NCBI GenBank assembly: GCA_965203345.1
Contig: CBDBCK010000028.1
Coordinates: 310,001-374,000 of the forward strand
DNA: 64,000 nucleotides
Source: CBDBCK01 sp965203345
Lineage (GTDB): Bacteria; Chloroflexota; Dehalococcoidia; Lucifugimonadales; Lucifugimonadaceae
Direction of reading: 5' to 3'
Shown here piece after piece: positions 17,033-25,160 of the stretch (position 1 is its first letter; the number at the start of each line of letters is the position of its first letter). The notes below the pieces were generated by a model. The model made no database searches, was not told the origin of the DNA, and worked only from the letters and a program-made list of their open reading frames with translations. The translations under genes and the position numbers were made by a program.

Positions 17033-18730
17033 TTGCGTGCATCGTCTTTCTTTTTTAAAACACTAAGGGAAGCCCCTTCATACGCCGAAACGGAGAGCTA
17101 TAGGCTGTTATTACGCGCGGGGTTCGTTGATCCCGTTGGTGCGGGTATATTCAACTATATGCCTTTAGGATGGCGCTCTATTCAGAAAATACGTCTGATA
17201 TTAACGCAAGAGATGGAAGCGGCGGGCGCTCATGAGGTGAACATGCCCGTTGTGCAGCCTCGTTCAATTTGGGAAAAATCAGGAAGGGCAGAATCGTTTG
17301 TTCCGCCTCTAGCCTCGTTTCAGGACAGACACGGAAGAACTATGGTGCTCGCTCCCACCCATGAGGAAACAGCAGTGTTGATGGCGGAATCTGTAGTGTC
17401 GAGTTACCGAGATATGCCCGCTTTGATCTATCATATCCAAACGAAGTTTAGAGATGAGCCACGACCGCGCTCTGGACTTCTACGTGTCCGTGAGTTTGAG
17501 ATGAAGGACGCTTATTCATTTGACATAGATGAAGAGGGTCTTGACGAATCTTTTCAAAACATGCGAAAGGCTTATAAGCGAATATTCAAGAGATGTGGCC
17601 TGGACGTGATGGAAATTGAAGCGGACTCTGGTTCTATCGGAGGGAAAACTTCCAGTGAGTTTGTACTTCCTACTGAAACTGGGGACGACATTGTGCTTTT
17701 CTGCCCCGAATGCGGGTATGCCGCCAACAGCGAGAAGGCAAGCTTCCGAAAAGAGCCTTTACCTGCCGAACCTGAGGCAGATATGGAAGCGTTCAATACA
17801 CCGGGAATACTCACTATTGCAGCATTGGCGGCACAAGAAAACGTACCCGAGTCCAAAACCGCTAAAGTCGTGTTCTTCTTTATGGATGGATCTTTAGGCA
17901 TGGCAGTCATAAGAGGTGACTACCAGGTGAGTGAAACTAAATTGCGAAATGCGCTGGGAGGCTCTGATGTCCGCATGGCGAAGCTGGAGGAGGTGGAGAC
18001 AACAAAACTGATTTCAGGATCAGCTTCTCCCATTGGACTAGAAGACAAGATGAAGATAGTTGTAGACGACTCTTTGCGAACAGCCTCGAATCTGCTGGCT
18101 GGAGCCAACAAAAAAGACCTTCATATGAGAAACGTGAACTTCCCTAGAGACTTCCGCGCCCATATAGTGATTGATATTGCAGAGGCACAGGAAGGGTCGA
18201 TATGCCCAAACTGTCCGGGGTTGCTCCAAACCAAGCGATGCATAGAAATTGGGCACATATTTAAACTTGGCGACTCTTACTCTAAAACTATGAACTTCTT
18301 GATTCAAAATGCAGATGGACAAGAAAAGGCTCCTCTTATGGGTTGCTATGGCATAGGATTAGGACGACTTTTAGCCGCAGCAGTGGAAGCCAATAGGGAT
18401 GAGCTCGGTATACGTCTACCCGTTTCTATCGCTCCATTTGAAGTGGTTATATTGAACCTAGGTACAACTTCCCCAGAACTCTATAAAGTAGCGGAATCTC
18501 TGTACAAAACTCTGCTTGATAACGGTGTAGACGCTTTCTTTGAAGACCGTGAAATCAGCCCAGGAGTGAAACTTACAGACGCTGATTTGATAGGGTTTCC
18601 GGTACGGACCGTCATAAGTAGCCGCTCAATAAAGCAGGGAGGCGTGGAAATAAAGTTACGAAATTCGCAAGAGTCTTTTGTCTGTGCTGTAGACCGAGCT
18701 GCTCAAGAGATAATCAAGGCATTGCGGTAA
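17033..18730 (+). CDS. proS: Prolyl-tRNA synthetase, bacterial type
   Basis: A class II synthetase of 565 residues. The catalytic core has motif 2 around KFRDEPRPRSGLLRVREFEMKDAYSF and motif 3 around GCYGIGLGRLLAAAVE. An editing (INS) domain sits between about residues 230 and 390 (GILTIAALAAQENVPESKTAKVV..., VIRGDYQVSETKL). The anticodon-binding domain is C-terminal (VVILNLG...FEDREISPGVKL). TTG start with AAGGAG about ten bases upstream. It appears to be the last gene of the rpsB operon. Confidence 0.96.
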   Translation: MRASSFFFKTLREAPSYAETESYRLLLRAGFVDPVGAGIFNYMPLGWRSIQKIRLILTQEMEAAGAHEVNMPVVQPRSIWEKSGRAESFVPPLASFQDRHGRTMVLAPTHEETAVLMAESVVSSYRDMPALIYHIQTKFRDEPRPRSGLLRVREFEMKDAYSFDIDEEGLDESFQNMRKAYKRIFKRCGLDVMEIEADSGSIGGKTSSEFVLPTETGDDIVLFCPECGYAANSEKASFRKEPLPAEPEADMEAFNTPGILTIAALAAQENVPESKTAKVVFFFMDGSLGMAVIRGDYQVSETKLRNALGGSDVRMAKLEEVETTKLISGSASPIGLEDKMKIVVDDSLRTASNLLAGANKKDLHMRNVNFPRDFRAHIVIDIAEAQEGSICPNCPGLLQTKRCIEIGHIFKLGDSYSKTMNFLIQNADGQEKAPLMGCYGIGLGRLLAAAVEANRDELGIRLPVSIAPFEVVILNLGTTSPELYKVAESLYKTLLDNGVDAFFEDREISPGVKLTDADLIGFPVRTVISSRSIKQGGVEIKLRNSQESFVCAVDRAAQEIIKALR

Positions 18731-19017
18731 CCTTGGGTATAGTGCGTAGATTCTGATGGGTGTGTTTCACACAGTTCATCCTGTGCAGCTCCGAACAGAA
18801 GTTTCGTGTATTGCAGAAAAATTGTAGATTTGGCGGCGTATGCACTAATGAACCCAATAAAAGCTTGACTTCCTGCTTTAAATCAAAGAAGATCTAAGTA
18901 TTGGCTGAAAATGGTAGGTCTCATGTTGCCTGATAAACAACAGTGTTTAAAGCCCTCAAGCGCCTTCCTAAGTCTATGACAACTAATCAGGAACAAGAAA
19001 AGGAATCTACTTTTCAG
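18731..19017 (+). promoter_or_regulatory. Probable L10 leader region upstream of rplJ
   Basis: Nearly 290 non-coding bases precede the attenuator-like terminator of rplJ. A GTGTG-TTT-CACAC hairpin lies at 18760-18772 and a TTGACT -35-like box near 18865. In many bacteria this region binds the L10(L12) complex for autoregulation. I cannot fold it reliably by eye, so the assignment rests on position and the adjacent terminator. Confidence 0.35.
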
Positions 19018-19050
19018 AAAAGCCCGGCCGATGTGTTCGGGCTTTTTGTT
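19018..19050 (+). terminator. Intrinsic terminator just before rplJ (likely attenuator)
   Basis: AAAAGCCCG (19018-19026) pairs with CGGGCTTTT (19038-19046) and ends in a TTTTTGTTT run. It lies only about 32 bases before the rplJ start, so it would stop transcripts before L10 unless antiterminated, the architecture of an r-protein attenuator. It could alternatively be the proS operon terminator with an rplJ promoter hidden downstream. Confidence 0.7.
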
Positions 19051-19081
19051 TAAGAGCGCATATAGCAATAAGAACAAACTA

Positions 19082-19612
19082 ATGCCTACGGAACACAGTA
19101 TAAAGGTTGTTGAGGGTCTCACTAAGGATTTTCGAGATTCATCTGTGGTTATAACCGCCGAATACCGAGGCATGACTGTAGCTGATATGGAACAGTTCAG
19201 AGGTGTTTTGGAAAAGGATAACCTCCGCTTCCGCGTAGCTAAAAACACTTTGGCAAGGATAGCTGCAGATAAAGCAGAATTGCCAGAACTGAAGAGTTTT
19301 ATTGACGGTCCCGTAGGCTTTCTTCTTGGTTTGGATAGAGATCCTGCAGCTGTAGCTAAATGCTTAATGGGCTACACCGACGAAAATGAATCGGAAGCCT
19401 TGAAGATTACGGGAGGCGTACTGGAAAATGAACCTTTGCGCTTTAAGGACATAGAGATGCTCTCTAAACTTCCGTCTAAGAACGCTCTTGCAGGACATCT
19501 CGTGCAGACTATGGTCTCTCCCGTTTATGCCCTTGTGCAGAGCCTTTCCACCGTTACCTCAAGCCTTACAACCGTAATCGAACTGTACAAGACAAAACAA
19601 GAAGCCACATAG
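19082..19612 (+). CDS. rplJ: 50S ribosomal protein L10
   Basis: L10 anchors the L7/L12 stalk on the large subunit. The protein begins MPTEHSIKVVEGLTKDF and contains SVVITAEYRGMTVADMEQFR, RVAKNTLARIA and DGPVGFLLG, all typical. The C-terminal helix that binds L12 dimers follows. The start at 19082 is chosen because an upstream in-frame ATG at 19031 lies inside the terminator hairpin. About 176 residues. Paired with rplL, but separated from the usual rplK-rplA. Confidence 0.96.
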   Translation: MPTEHSIKVVEGLTKDFRDSSVVITAEYRGMTVADMEQFRGVLEKDNLRFRVAKNTLARIAADKAELPELKSFIDGPVGFLLGLDRDPAAVAKCLMGYTDENESEALKITGGVLENEPLRFKDIEMLSKLPSKNALAGHLVQTMVSPVYALVQSLSTVTSSLTTVIELYKTKQEAT

Positions 19613-19637
19613 TGGAGAATATTCAGAGGAGTAAATC

Positions 19638-20030
19638 ATGGCTGTCACCAAAGAAGAAATTGTAGAAACTATAAAGAGCATGACTATCCTTGAACTTTCG
19701 GATCTTGTGAAGGTGCTTAAAGAGGAATTGGGTGTGGGAGACATGCTTATGGCACCCGCTGGAATGACGGGTGTAGCCGCTGCACCAGAAACCGAGGCCG
19801 CTCAGGAAACGGAAGAACAGACCGAATTTATCATTACCCTCAAGGAGGTCGGATCCAACAAAATAGCGGTGATCAAAACCGTTAGAGAGTTGACCCCATT
19901 AGGCTTGAAAGAGGCGAAAGATCTCGTGGAGAGTGCACCAAAGGCTGTTCTAGAGGGTGTCTCCAAAGAAGATGCCGAGGCTGCTAAGGAAAAATTGACC
20001 GGGGTAGGGGCAGTTGTTGAAGTATCTTAA
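19638..20030 (+). CDS. rplL: 50S ribosomal protein L7/L12
   Basis: The multicopy stalk protein that recruits translation factors. The N-terminal dimerisation helix pair (TKEEIVETIKSMTILELSDLVKVLKEE), an Ala/Glu-rich hinge, and the C-terminal domain (EFIITLKEVGSNKIAVIKTVRELTPLGLKEAKDLVE) are all present in 130 residues. A strong GAGGAG precedes the ATG. It follows rplJ by 25 bases. Confidence 0.97.
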   Translation: MAVTKEEIVETIKSMTILELSDLVKVLKEELGVGDMLMAPAGMTGVAAAPETEAAQETEEQTEFIITLKEVGSNKIAVIKTVRELTPLGLKEAKDLVESAPKAVLEGVSKEDAEAAKEKLTGVGAVVEVS

Positions 20031-20065
20031 ACCAGAGACTCCAGCATGTCAGCACATAGATAATC

Positions 20066-20080
20066 AGAGGTGGCACCTCT
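20066..20080 (+). terminator. Hairpin after rplL
   Basis: AGAGGT-GGC-ACCTCT forms a perfect six-base stem 36 bases past the rplL stop. The following bases are AAATTTGC rather than a T-run, so terminator strength is doubtful. Confidence 0.3.
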
Positions 20081-20106
20081 AAATTTGCAGGGAAGGATAC
20101 TGTTCT

Positions 20107-20883
20107 ATGGATACTGGCTTAAAAGGCAGAAGAGCTTTTGTTACAGGGGGTAGCCGTGGTATCGGTCTCACTTGTTGCAAAGCTTTAGCGAACGAAGGCG
20201 TGAAAATAGCCTTATGTGCCCGAGGCAAGGAAGGTCTTAGTAAGGCGAAGGTTGAATTGGAGGAGACAGACACAGAGGTCAGAGCTTTCGTCGGTGATAT
20301 TTCCACTAAGCGAGGCACTATCACTGCTTTTGAGGAAGCCTCAAGAGTGCTTGGTGGCATAGATATCCTGGTCAATAACGTCGGCGGTAGTTTGGGAGTA
20401 ACAGATCTGGATAGTGCGAGTATTGAAGACTTTGAAATGGTGATGGATCTGAACTTCTGGACGGCGCTACGGCTTATGAAGCTCGCAATACCCGACATGA
20501 AGAGCGAAGGCTGGGGGCGTATTATAAATATAGCCTCTATATACGGTAGGGAATACGGTGGCGGTGGCGGCTATATGGCCGCAAAGGCCGCCATGATAGC
20601 GGCAAGTAAGCACACGGCCATCGCTCTGGTAAAAACCGGAATCACTGTCAACTCTATAGCCCCGGGGTCAATATTTTTTGAAGGTGGAACGTGGGACAGA
20701 TTCCTAAGTCGAAGCACCGAAGCAGAGGTGGAGTCTTTTATAGAAAAAAACCTGCCGATGGGAAAATTTGGCTGGTTGGAGCCTATAGGTGCAGCTTGTG
20801 TATTTCTTGCTTCCGAACAGTCGGGCTTTATAACGGGTGTCTGCATGAACGTGGATGGCGGGCAATCTCGAAGTATTATATGA
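20107..20883 (+). CDS. Short-chain dehydrogenase/reductase (SDR)
   Basis: A classical SDR of 258 residues. The cofactor loop TGGSRGIG is at residues 13-20; the arginine in CARG at about 39 suggests NADP(H). The NNVGG motif follows, and the catalytic Ser144, Tyr156 and Lys160 are in place (NIASIYG and YMAAK). The family includes 3-oxoacyl-ACP reductases and many alcohol dehydrogenases; the substrate cannot be told. GGGAAGGA precedes the ATG. Not obviously linked to the ribosomal genes upstream. Confidence 0.9.
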   Translation: MDTGLKGRRAFVTGGSRGIGLTCCKALANEGVKIALCARGKEGLSKAKVELEETDTEVRAFVGDISTKRGTITAFEEASRVLGGIDILVNNVGGSLGVTDLDSASIEDFEMVMDLNFWTALRLMKLAIPDMKSEGWGRIINIASIYGREYGGGGGYMAAKAAMIAASKHTAIALVKTGITVNSIAPGSIFFEGGTWDRFLSRSTEAEVESFIEKNLPMGKFGWLEPIGAACVFLASEQSGFITGVCMNVDGGQSRSII

Positions 20884-20984
20884 AGATGGCTTTTGCCTTC
20901 AACAGCCAATACCTTTTGCTGCACTCCTATTTTCTCTGCAATTTTATACAGCCTATACGGTGTTGAGAGTGATCTGAAGAGCAC

Positions 20985-21014
20985 TTGACTTGAACACTTT
21001 GATAAGCATATATA
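20985..21014 (+). promoter_or_regulatory. Possible sigma-70-type promoter
   Basis: TTGACT (20985-20990), an 18-base spacer and TATATA (21009-21014). Confidence 0.3.
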
Positions 21015-21068
21015 GAAGGTCCTGTTGAGGCAGTCTGTTAAAATAATCTTCGTAAGCCGTTAAATCGC

Positions 21069-21098
21069 TTGACATGTACTCACTCATCAGTTTAGTAT
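21069..21098 (+). promoter_or_regulatory. Possible sigma-70-type promoter for the collagen-like lipoprotein
   Basis: TTGACA, a perfect -35 box (21069-21074), an 18-base spacer, then TAGTAT (21093-21098). It is 110 bases upstream of the chosen start. Confidence 0.4.
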
Positions 21099-21208
21099 TA
21101 CTTACGATGCTATGCTCAATTAGTAGCGCATACGTGTAGTATCTCGCTAAAAGCGATGAATGGATAGCGCAATCGTTTAGTAAGGTGAAGAATGGAGGGC
21201 TCGGGCAA

Positions 21209-21802
21209 ATGACCGGTCTATTCCCGAAAAGGTTCGGGTCTTTATTTCTGATAATCGCGATAACAGTAATTTCTGGCTTAGTCATAGCTGCCTGTGCCGG
21301 TCCTGCTGGAGATCAAGGGCCTCCTGGGCCTCGTGGAGCGGACGGGGTGGCTGGGCCTCGTGGAACGGACGGAGTGGCTGGACCTCCTGGGTCTCCTGGA
21401 ACGGTTGGACCTCCCGGAACGGCTGGTGCCTCAGGTTCTTCAAGTGCTGTAAAAGTCTGGGATGTGACTGACCGTGATAATATATTGAACAATCAAGAAG
21501 GTGTAGTGGAATTTCGTCAGATGGAGCCCAGCACTTTGCTAGATGTAGCGGCCTTCGGGTTCAATTCTGGAGACAGGATCACTATAGTGATAAAGAACGC
21601 GAACGGTACTGAGGTAGCTCTTGATGGATGTTCAGGTACCGTAAACAGTTCTGATGCCTTTAACTGTGAAAATGTGCCACTTCCTGATTCTGTGACTTTG
21701 CCGATAGATTCTGAGACAGCCTCCTTCACTGTGTATGCTAGAGCTGGGAACGAAGAGTCACAGGGAGGTGTGTTGCTCGTGGATAAGGATCCAAGAAACT
21801 AA
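21209..21802 (+). CDS. Collagen-like repeat lipoprotein, function unknown
   Basis: A predicted lipoprotein: signal peptide with lipobox VIAAC, lipidated Cys29. Directly after the cysteine come about 15 Gly-X-Y triplets (GPPGPRGADGVAGPRGTDG...) able to form a short collagen triple helix. A folded domain of about 120 residues follows with two cysteines (GCSGTV and NCENV) that could form a disulfide. Start ATG 21209 is chosen because GGAGGG lies nine bases before it; an upstream in-frame GTG at 21185 is less likely. A strong terminator follows. Probably a surface-displayed trimer; its ligand is unknown. Confidence 0.8.
   Translation: MTGLFPKRFGSLFLIIAITVISGLVIAACAGPAGDQGPPGPRGADGVAGPRGTDGVAGPPGSPGTVGPPGTAGASGSSSAVKVWDVTDRDNILNNQEGVVEFRQMEPSTLLDVAAFGFNSGDRITIVIKNANGTEVALDGCSGTVNSSDAFNCENVPLPDSVTLPIDSETASFTVYARAGNEESQGGVLLVDKDPRN
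21326..21379 (+). repeat. Tandem 27-base repeat inside the collagen-like gene
   Basis: Two adjacent copies of a 27-base unit beginning GGGCCTCGTGGA, differing at two positions, encode two copies of a nine-residue Gly-X-Y unit. Diverged copies continue to about 21425. Such repeats expand and contract by slippage. Confidence 0.75.
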
Positions 21803-21836
21803 GCTTCTAAAGTTTAAAGCCCTCAAAATTAATTTA

Positions 21837-21875
21837 AAAGGCCCCGAAGATAACTTATCTTTGGGGCCTTTTTGT
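21837..21875 (+). terminator. Strong intrinsic terminator
   Basis: AAAAGGCCCCGAAGATA pairs with TATCTTTGGGGCCTTTT almost perfectly (one G-U) around a very short loop and ends in a T-run. It ends the lipoprotein transcript and, having an A-run on the other side, may also stop the minus-strand aldo/keto reductase transcript. Confidence 0.8.
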
Positions 21876-22039
21876 TTATACCAAACCAGCTGTCTATGAC
21901 GTACTCGCTTCCGATTCGACTAAAGGGGAAGAGGGTACGTTTGAGAGGTTCAACCCTGTCTACGCGACTGATCTAATATGCAATAGTGAACTGGGCGGCA
22001 TCCGCAGATATGCTGTGGACACATACTAGGTAGGGCTTG

Positions 22040-23005
22040 TCAGTTTGGAGAAATGCGCAGCCCGGCAGAAGGACGGTGTAACCTCTCTCGTTCCCGTGGT
22101 TCAAAGGTTATTCTAGGTAAATTCGTCAATGCTTCCAAACTTTCTTGGTCTCCAGCGTCACATACTACACAGTTCACTTCTTTCGCCGAGAGTGCCCAAG
22201 CAGTAGCAGCTTGCGCGGGAGTTAGCCCTCTTTCTTGAGCTACCGCCTTAAGTTCGCTGATAACGTCTGACGCAGGCCCGTGCATCTCCTGATCCAGCCT
22301 ATCTCGTTGTTTGCTCCATGATGAACCTGCCGGTGGTTCTCCTCCTGGTTCATATCCGTCCGTGAGCAATCCGTGAGCAAGAGGATTGGAGGCTATAATT
22401 CCTACACCTGAAAATCTTGCCATGGGCAGTATTTCAGATTCCGCCCCTCTGTTCAGAAGGTTGTAAGGTGTCTGTAAAGCTGTTAACTTCTGCATATTCA
22501 GGAGCTGTTGTAAACCTAACGCAGCTGCAACTTGCCAACCTTGGTAGTTACAAATTCCGGTATAGAGTATCTTCCCATGCTGTAGAAGCCTCTCTAGAGC
22601 TCGGAACTGCTCTTCCCAAGGCGTCAGCGGATCCGTCCCTTGGAGCATGCATAGATCTATCCATTCAGAACCCATACGCCGAAGGGAGTTTTCGACTGAT
22701 TGCAGGATATTTCTTCTGGAAGCATCAACCTTGCCGAGTCGTCCTCCGACTCTTAGGGCGATTACTATGTCATCTCTTCGGCCCTTTATGATCTGCCCGA
22801 CAAGCCTTTCGCCTATGCCCGCTTCTGAAGTTTCTTTGTGTGAGTCGCCACTATTATGTGTGCATATCACAAAGCTCAGCCCACCGTCCACGGCTTTCCT
22901 AACGGTTCTCCTTATGCTGTCTGATTCTCCATGAAGAGAGTCTTCCACTCCTATAGCCACACAGGATACCCTCAGCCCAGATCGTCCCAGCCGTTCATAG
23001 TCCAA
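22040..23005 (-). CDS. Aldo/keto reductase family protein lacking the catalytic tetrad
   Basis: The overall AKR barrel is clear: LDYERLGRSGLRVS at the start, NSLRRMGSEWIDLCML, ILYTGICNYQGWQVAAAL, TPYNLLNRGAESEILPMARFSGVGIIASNPLAHGLLTG-like segment, and the cofactor-binding end. Aligned with the intact homologue at 26573, all four catalytic residues are replaced: Asp to Ile47, Tyr to Ser52, Lys to Arg85 and His to Gln122. It is therefore unlikely to be a normal oxidoreductase. I place the start at the TTG at 23005, which has AGGAGA six bases upstream and begins at the conserved motif; an ATG at 23050 is in frame. Role unknown. Confidence 0.78.
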   Translation of the reverse strand: MDYERLGRSGLRVSCVAIGVEDSLHGESDSIRRTVRKAVDGGLSFVICTHNSGDSHKETSEAGIGERLVGQIIKGRRDDIVIALRVGGRLGKVDASRRNILQSVENSLRRMGSEWIDLCMLQGTDPLTPWEEQFRALERLLQHGKILYTGICNYQGWQVAAALGLQQLLNMQKLTALQTPYNLLNRGAESEILPMARFSGVGIIASNPLAHGLLTDGYEPGGEPPAGSSWSKQRDRLDQEMHGPASDVISELKAVAQERGLTPAQAATAWALSAKEVNCVVCDAGDQESLEALTNLPRITFEPRERERLHRPSAGLRISPN

Positions 23006-23178
23006 TATCTTTCTCCTGATGAATGTTTGCAGGCATTCCAGTGGGTGCATCTTATCAAATTTACGCCTCGGAAGCCCTTCTTCCGCACCTAGCCTATATA
23101 CTTTGTGTGAGACGTACGCACTAGCTACCTGTCATAGTCAGTATTAATCATAATAGTCAAGGTTGTCATATAAGCCTT

Positions 23179-23973
23179 ATGAAAGATGGAACATTAATAT
23201 ACAGTCATACTAATGCCATAGTTGCTGAGGACCTGCGAAAGACCTATGGTAGCATAACGGCCCTTGGCGGTGTCTCTTTTTCTGTTAATCCGGGAGAAAT
23301 TTTCGGTATTCTCGGACCAAACGGAGCCGGTAAAACAACCGCTGTAGAGATATTGGAGGCGTTACGTCTGCCGGATTCGGGACAGGCCTACATCAACGGG
23401 ATTGACGTGCTAAAGAAACCCCGCGAGATAAAAAAAATCATTGGTGTTCAGCTCCAGGCGTCTGCGTTTTTCGACAAACTGACTCTCAAAGAGACAGTAG
23501 AGGTTTATATGAAGGCATACAAAGAAGAGCAAGACCCAATCGAAATCCTTAACCTAGTTGCTTTAGAGGAGAAGTCTGGCTCTTACTATAAAACTTTGTC
23601 GGGTGGGCAAAAACAGAAGTTTTCTATCGCAATAGGACTGGTGAACAATCCGGTGATACTTTTCTTAGACGAACCGACTACCGGTTTGGATCCAGTGGCG
23701 CGACGCAACCTATGGACATTGATACAAGACATACGCGAGCGTGGCAAAACTATACTGCTTACGACCCATTACATGGAGGAAGCCGAAGAGCTTTGCGATC
23801 GTATAGCTATAATGAACAACGGCAAAATTACAGCTCTAGACACCCCGGATAATCTCATCAACCAGCTTCTTGCTAAGGGTTTCAAAGGCGAGAGAAAAGT
23901 GAGAGCGGCGACGCTAGAAGATGTTTTTTTGGATCTGACCGGTCAGAGCCTGCTAGGGCAGGATAAGGCTTGA
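23179..23973 (+). CDS. ABC transporter ATP-binding protein (ABC-2 exporter type)
   Basis: A 264-residue ATPase. Walker A is GPNGAGKTT, the Q-loop lies near GVQLQAS, the signature is LSGGQKQKFS, Walker B is VILFLDEPTTGLDP, and the switch His is in TTHYMEEAEELCDRI. The C-terminus ends in the ATLEDVFLDLTGQSL motif usual for drug- or lipid-export ATPases (CcmA/DrrA group). One base separates its stop from the permease gene. Substrate unknown. No clear ribosome-binding site precedes the ATG. Confidence 0.93.
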   Translation: MKDGTLIYSHTNAIVAEDLRKTYGSITALGGVSFSVNPGEIFGILGPNGAGKTTAVEILEALRLPDSGQAYINGIDVLKKPREIKKIIGVQLQASAFFDKLTLKETVEVYMKAYKEEQDPIEILNLVALEEKSGSYYKTLSGGQKQKFSIAIGLVNNPVILFLDEPTTGLDPVARRNLWTLIQDIRERGKTILLTTHYMEEAEELCDRIAIMNNGKITALDTPDNLINQLLAKGFKGERKVRAATLEDVFLDLTGQSLLGQDKA

Positions 23974-23974
23974 T

Positions 23975-25117
23975 ATGGGTTTTTACCTAGTTATGACCAT
24001 TGCATCGTTGAAGATGTACTTTAGGGATGCCCAGGCTATATTTTGGTCTCTGATGTTCCCTCTTGTCATCATGCTGATATTCGGATTTTTGAACTTTGGA
24101 GGGTCGGATCCTATCCGCTTAGGCTTTGCAGATCCGACCGGTAATGAAGCTTCTCGCAATTTTAAGTCAATCATAGAGCAATTTGAGGGCGATGATAACT
24201 CGGTGTTGGAGTTGACGACCGGGGAATCAACTGACATAGAGGCTCAAGTGCAAAGCGGAAATTTAGATGTTGCAGTAATTTTGCCTTCTGACTTCGGGAC
24301 GAATATACCATCCCAAGTGCATATAGTTGCTAACGCGGCTGAACTCCAGAAAGGGCAGATAACGCGCTTCATAGTGGACGAAGCTTTAGACGTCTTCTTT
24401 GAGCAATTTGCTCAGGTACCACCGAACTACCTTCGCGAGAGCACGTTCCAACTGACCTTCTCGACATCAAGGCAAGGTAGTTCGCTATTCTCAGGAGAAG
24501 GTAGTTTGCGCTTCGTGGACTTCCTGGTGCCATCTATAGCGGCTATGTCCATCATGCAAACGGCGGTATTCGGGTCACTGTTCTCTTTAATAAGATTCAA
24601 GTCACAAGGGGTTTTGAAACGACTTCAAGCTACGCCTGTAGGAGCAGGGCCTCTCATCGTTGGTCAAAGCTTGAGTCGTCTATCCATAATAATCCTGCAG
24701 ACCTATATCATCTTGATCCTCGGAGTGATTCTCTTTGATGTATCGTTAGGGGCAGATAAAGGGTTTGTGACATGGGTAAATATAGGTGTAGCGTCGGTTG
24801 TGGGCGGTCTGATGTTCGTCTTGGTTGGTCTGGCTGTGTCAGGGCGATTGAATACGGAAGGCTCAGCTGCTCCCATAGCAAACATCATCACTTTGCCCAT
24901 GCTTTTCACGTCCGGTGTGTTTTTCCCTAGAGATTTCTTGCCAGATTGGATGCGGATCATAACCGAATATCTGCCGCTTACATTTCTTGTCGAATCTCTG
25001 CAGCAGATCTCTATAAGAGGCGCATCTCTGGTTGACGTCTGGCAAGAGCTACTGGGACTGTTGGCTTGGACGGTTTTGGCTTTGTTTGCAGCGGTCCGTC
25101 TTTTCAGGTGGGAGTAA
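23975..25117 (+). CDS. ABC-2 type transporter permease
   Basis: The membrane partner of the preceding ATPase. It has one N-terminal membrane segment (FWSLMFPLVIMLIFGFL), a large external loop of about 130 residues, then five C-terminal segments (FLVPSIAAMSIMQTAVFGSLF through LLAWTVLALFAAVRLF). This 1+5 layout and LFTSGVFFPRDFLPDWMRIITEYLPLTF are typical of DrrB/YhhJ-like ABC-2 permeases. 380 residues. The pair probably exports a lipid, peptide or drug. Confidence 0.9.
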   Translation: MGFYLVMTIASLKMYFRDAQAIFWSLMFPLVIMLIFGFLNFGGSDPIRLGFADPTGNEASRNFKSIIEQFEGDDNSVLELTTGESTDIEAQVQSGNLDVAVILPSDFGTNIPSQVHIVANAAELQKGQITRFIVDEALDVFFEQFAQVPPNYLRESTFQLTFSTSRQGSSLFSGEGSLRFVDFLVPSIAAMSIMQTAVFGSLFSLIRFKSQGVLKRLQATPVGAGPLIVGQSLSRLSIIILQTYIILILGVILFDVSLGADKGFVTWVNIGVASVVGGLMFVLVGLAVSGRLNTEGSAAPIANIITLPMLFTSGVFFPRDFLPDWMRIITEYLPLTFLVESLQQISIRGASLVDVWQELLGLLAWTVLALFAAVRLFRWE

Positions 25118-25160
25118 AGATTACATAATATCTACAGAAAATTGAAGGCGTGGGGGAGCT

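Larger units (their letters stand above)
20884..21208. other. Intergenic region with two promoter-like sites
   Basis: I see no convincing gene here. Two promoter-like pairs on the plus strand (20985-21014 and 21069-21098) point at the collagen-like lipoprotein gene. A minus-strand frame is open for about 75 codons from 21180 to 20953 but has no recognisable domain or clear start of its own. Confidence 0.4.

Noticed and set aside
19031..19081. Upstream ATG extension of rplJ
   Set aside because: It lies inside the terminator hairpin, and L10 family proteins start at the ATG at 19082.
20953..21285. Minus-strand open frame of 110 codons
   Set aside because: Half of it is antisense to the collagen-like lipoprotein and the rest shows no recognisable family or ribosome-binding site.
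21326..21425. CRISPR-like short repeats
   Set aside because: The repeats are contiguous, in frame and encode Gly-X-Y triplets; there are no spacers.
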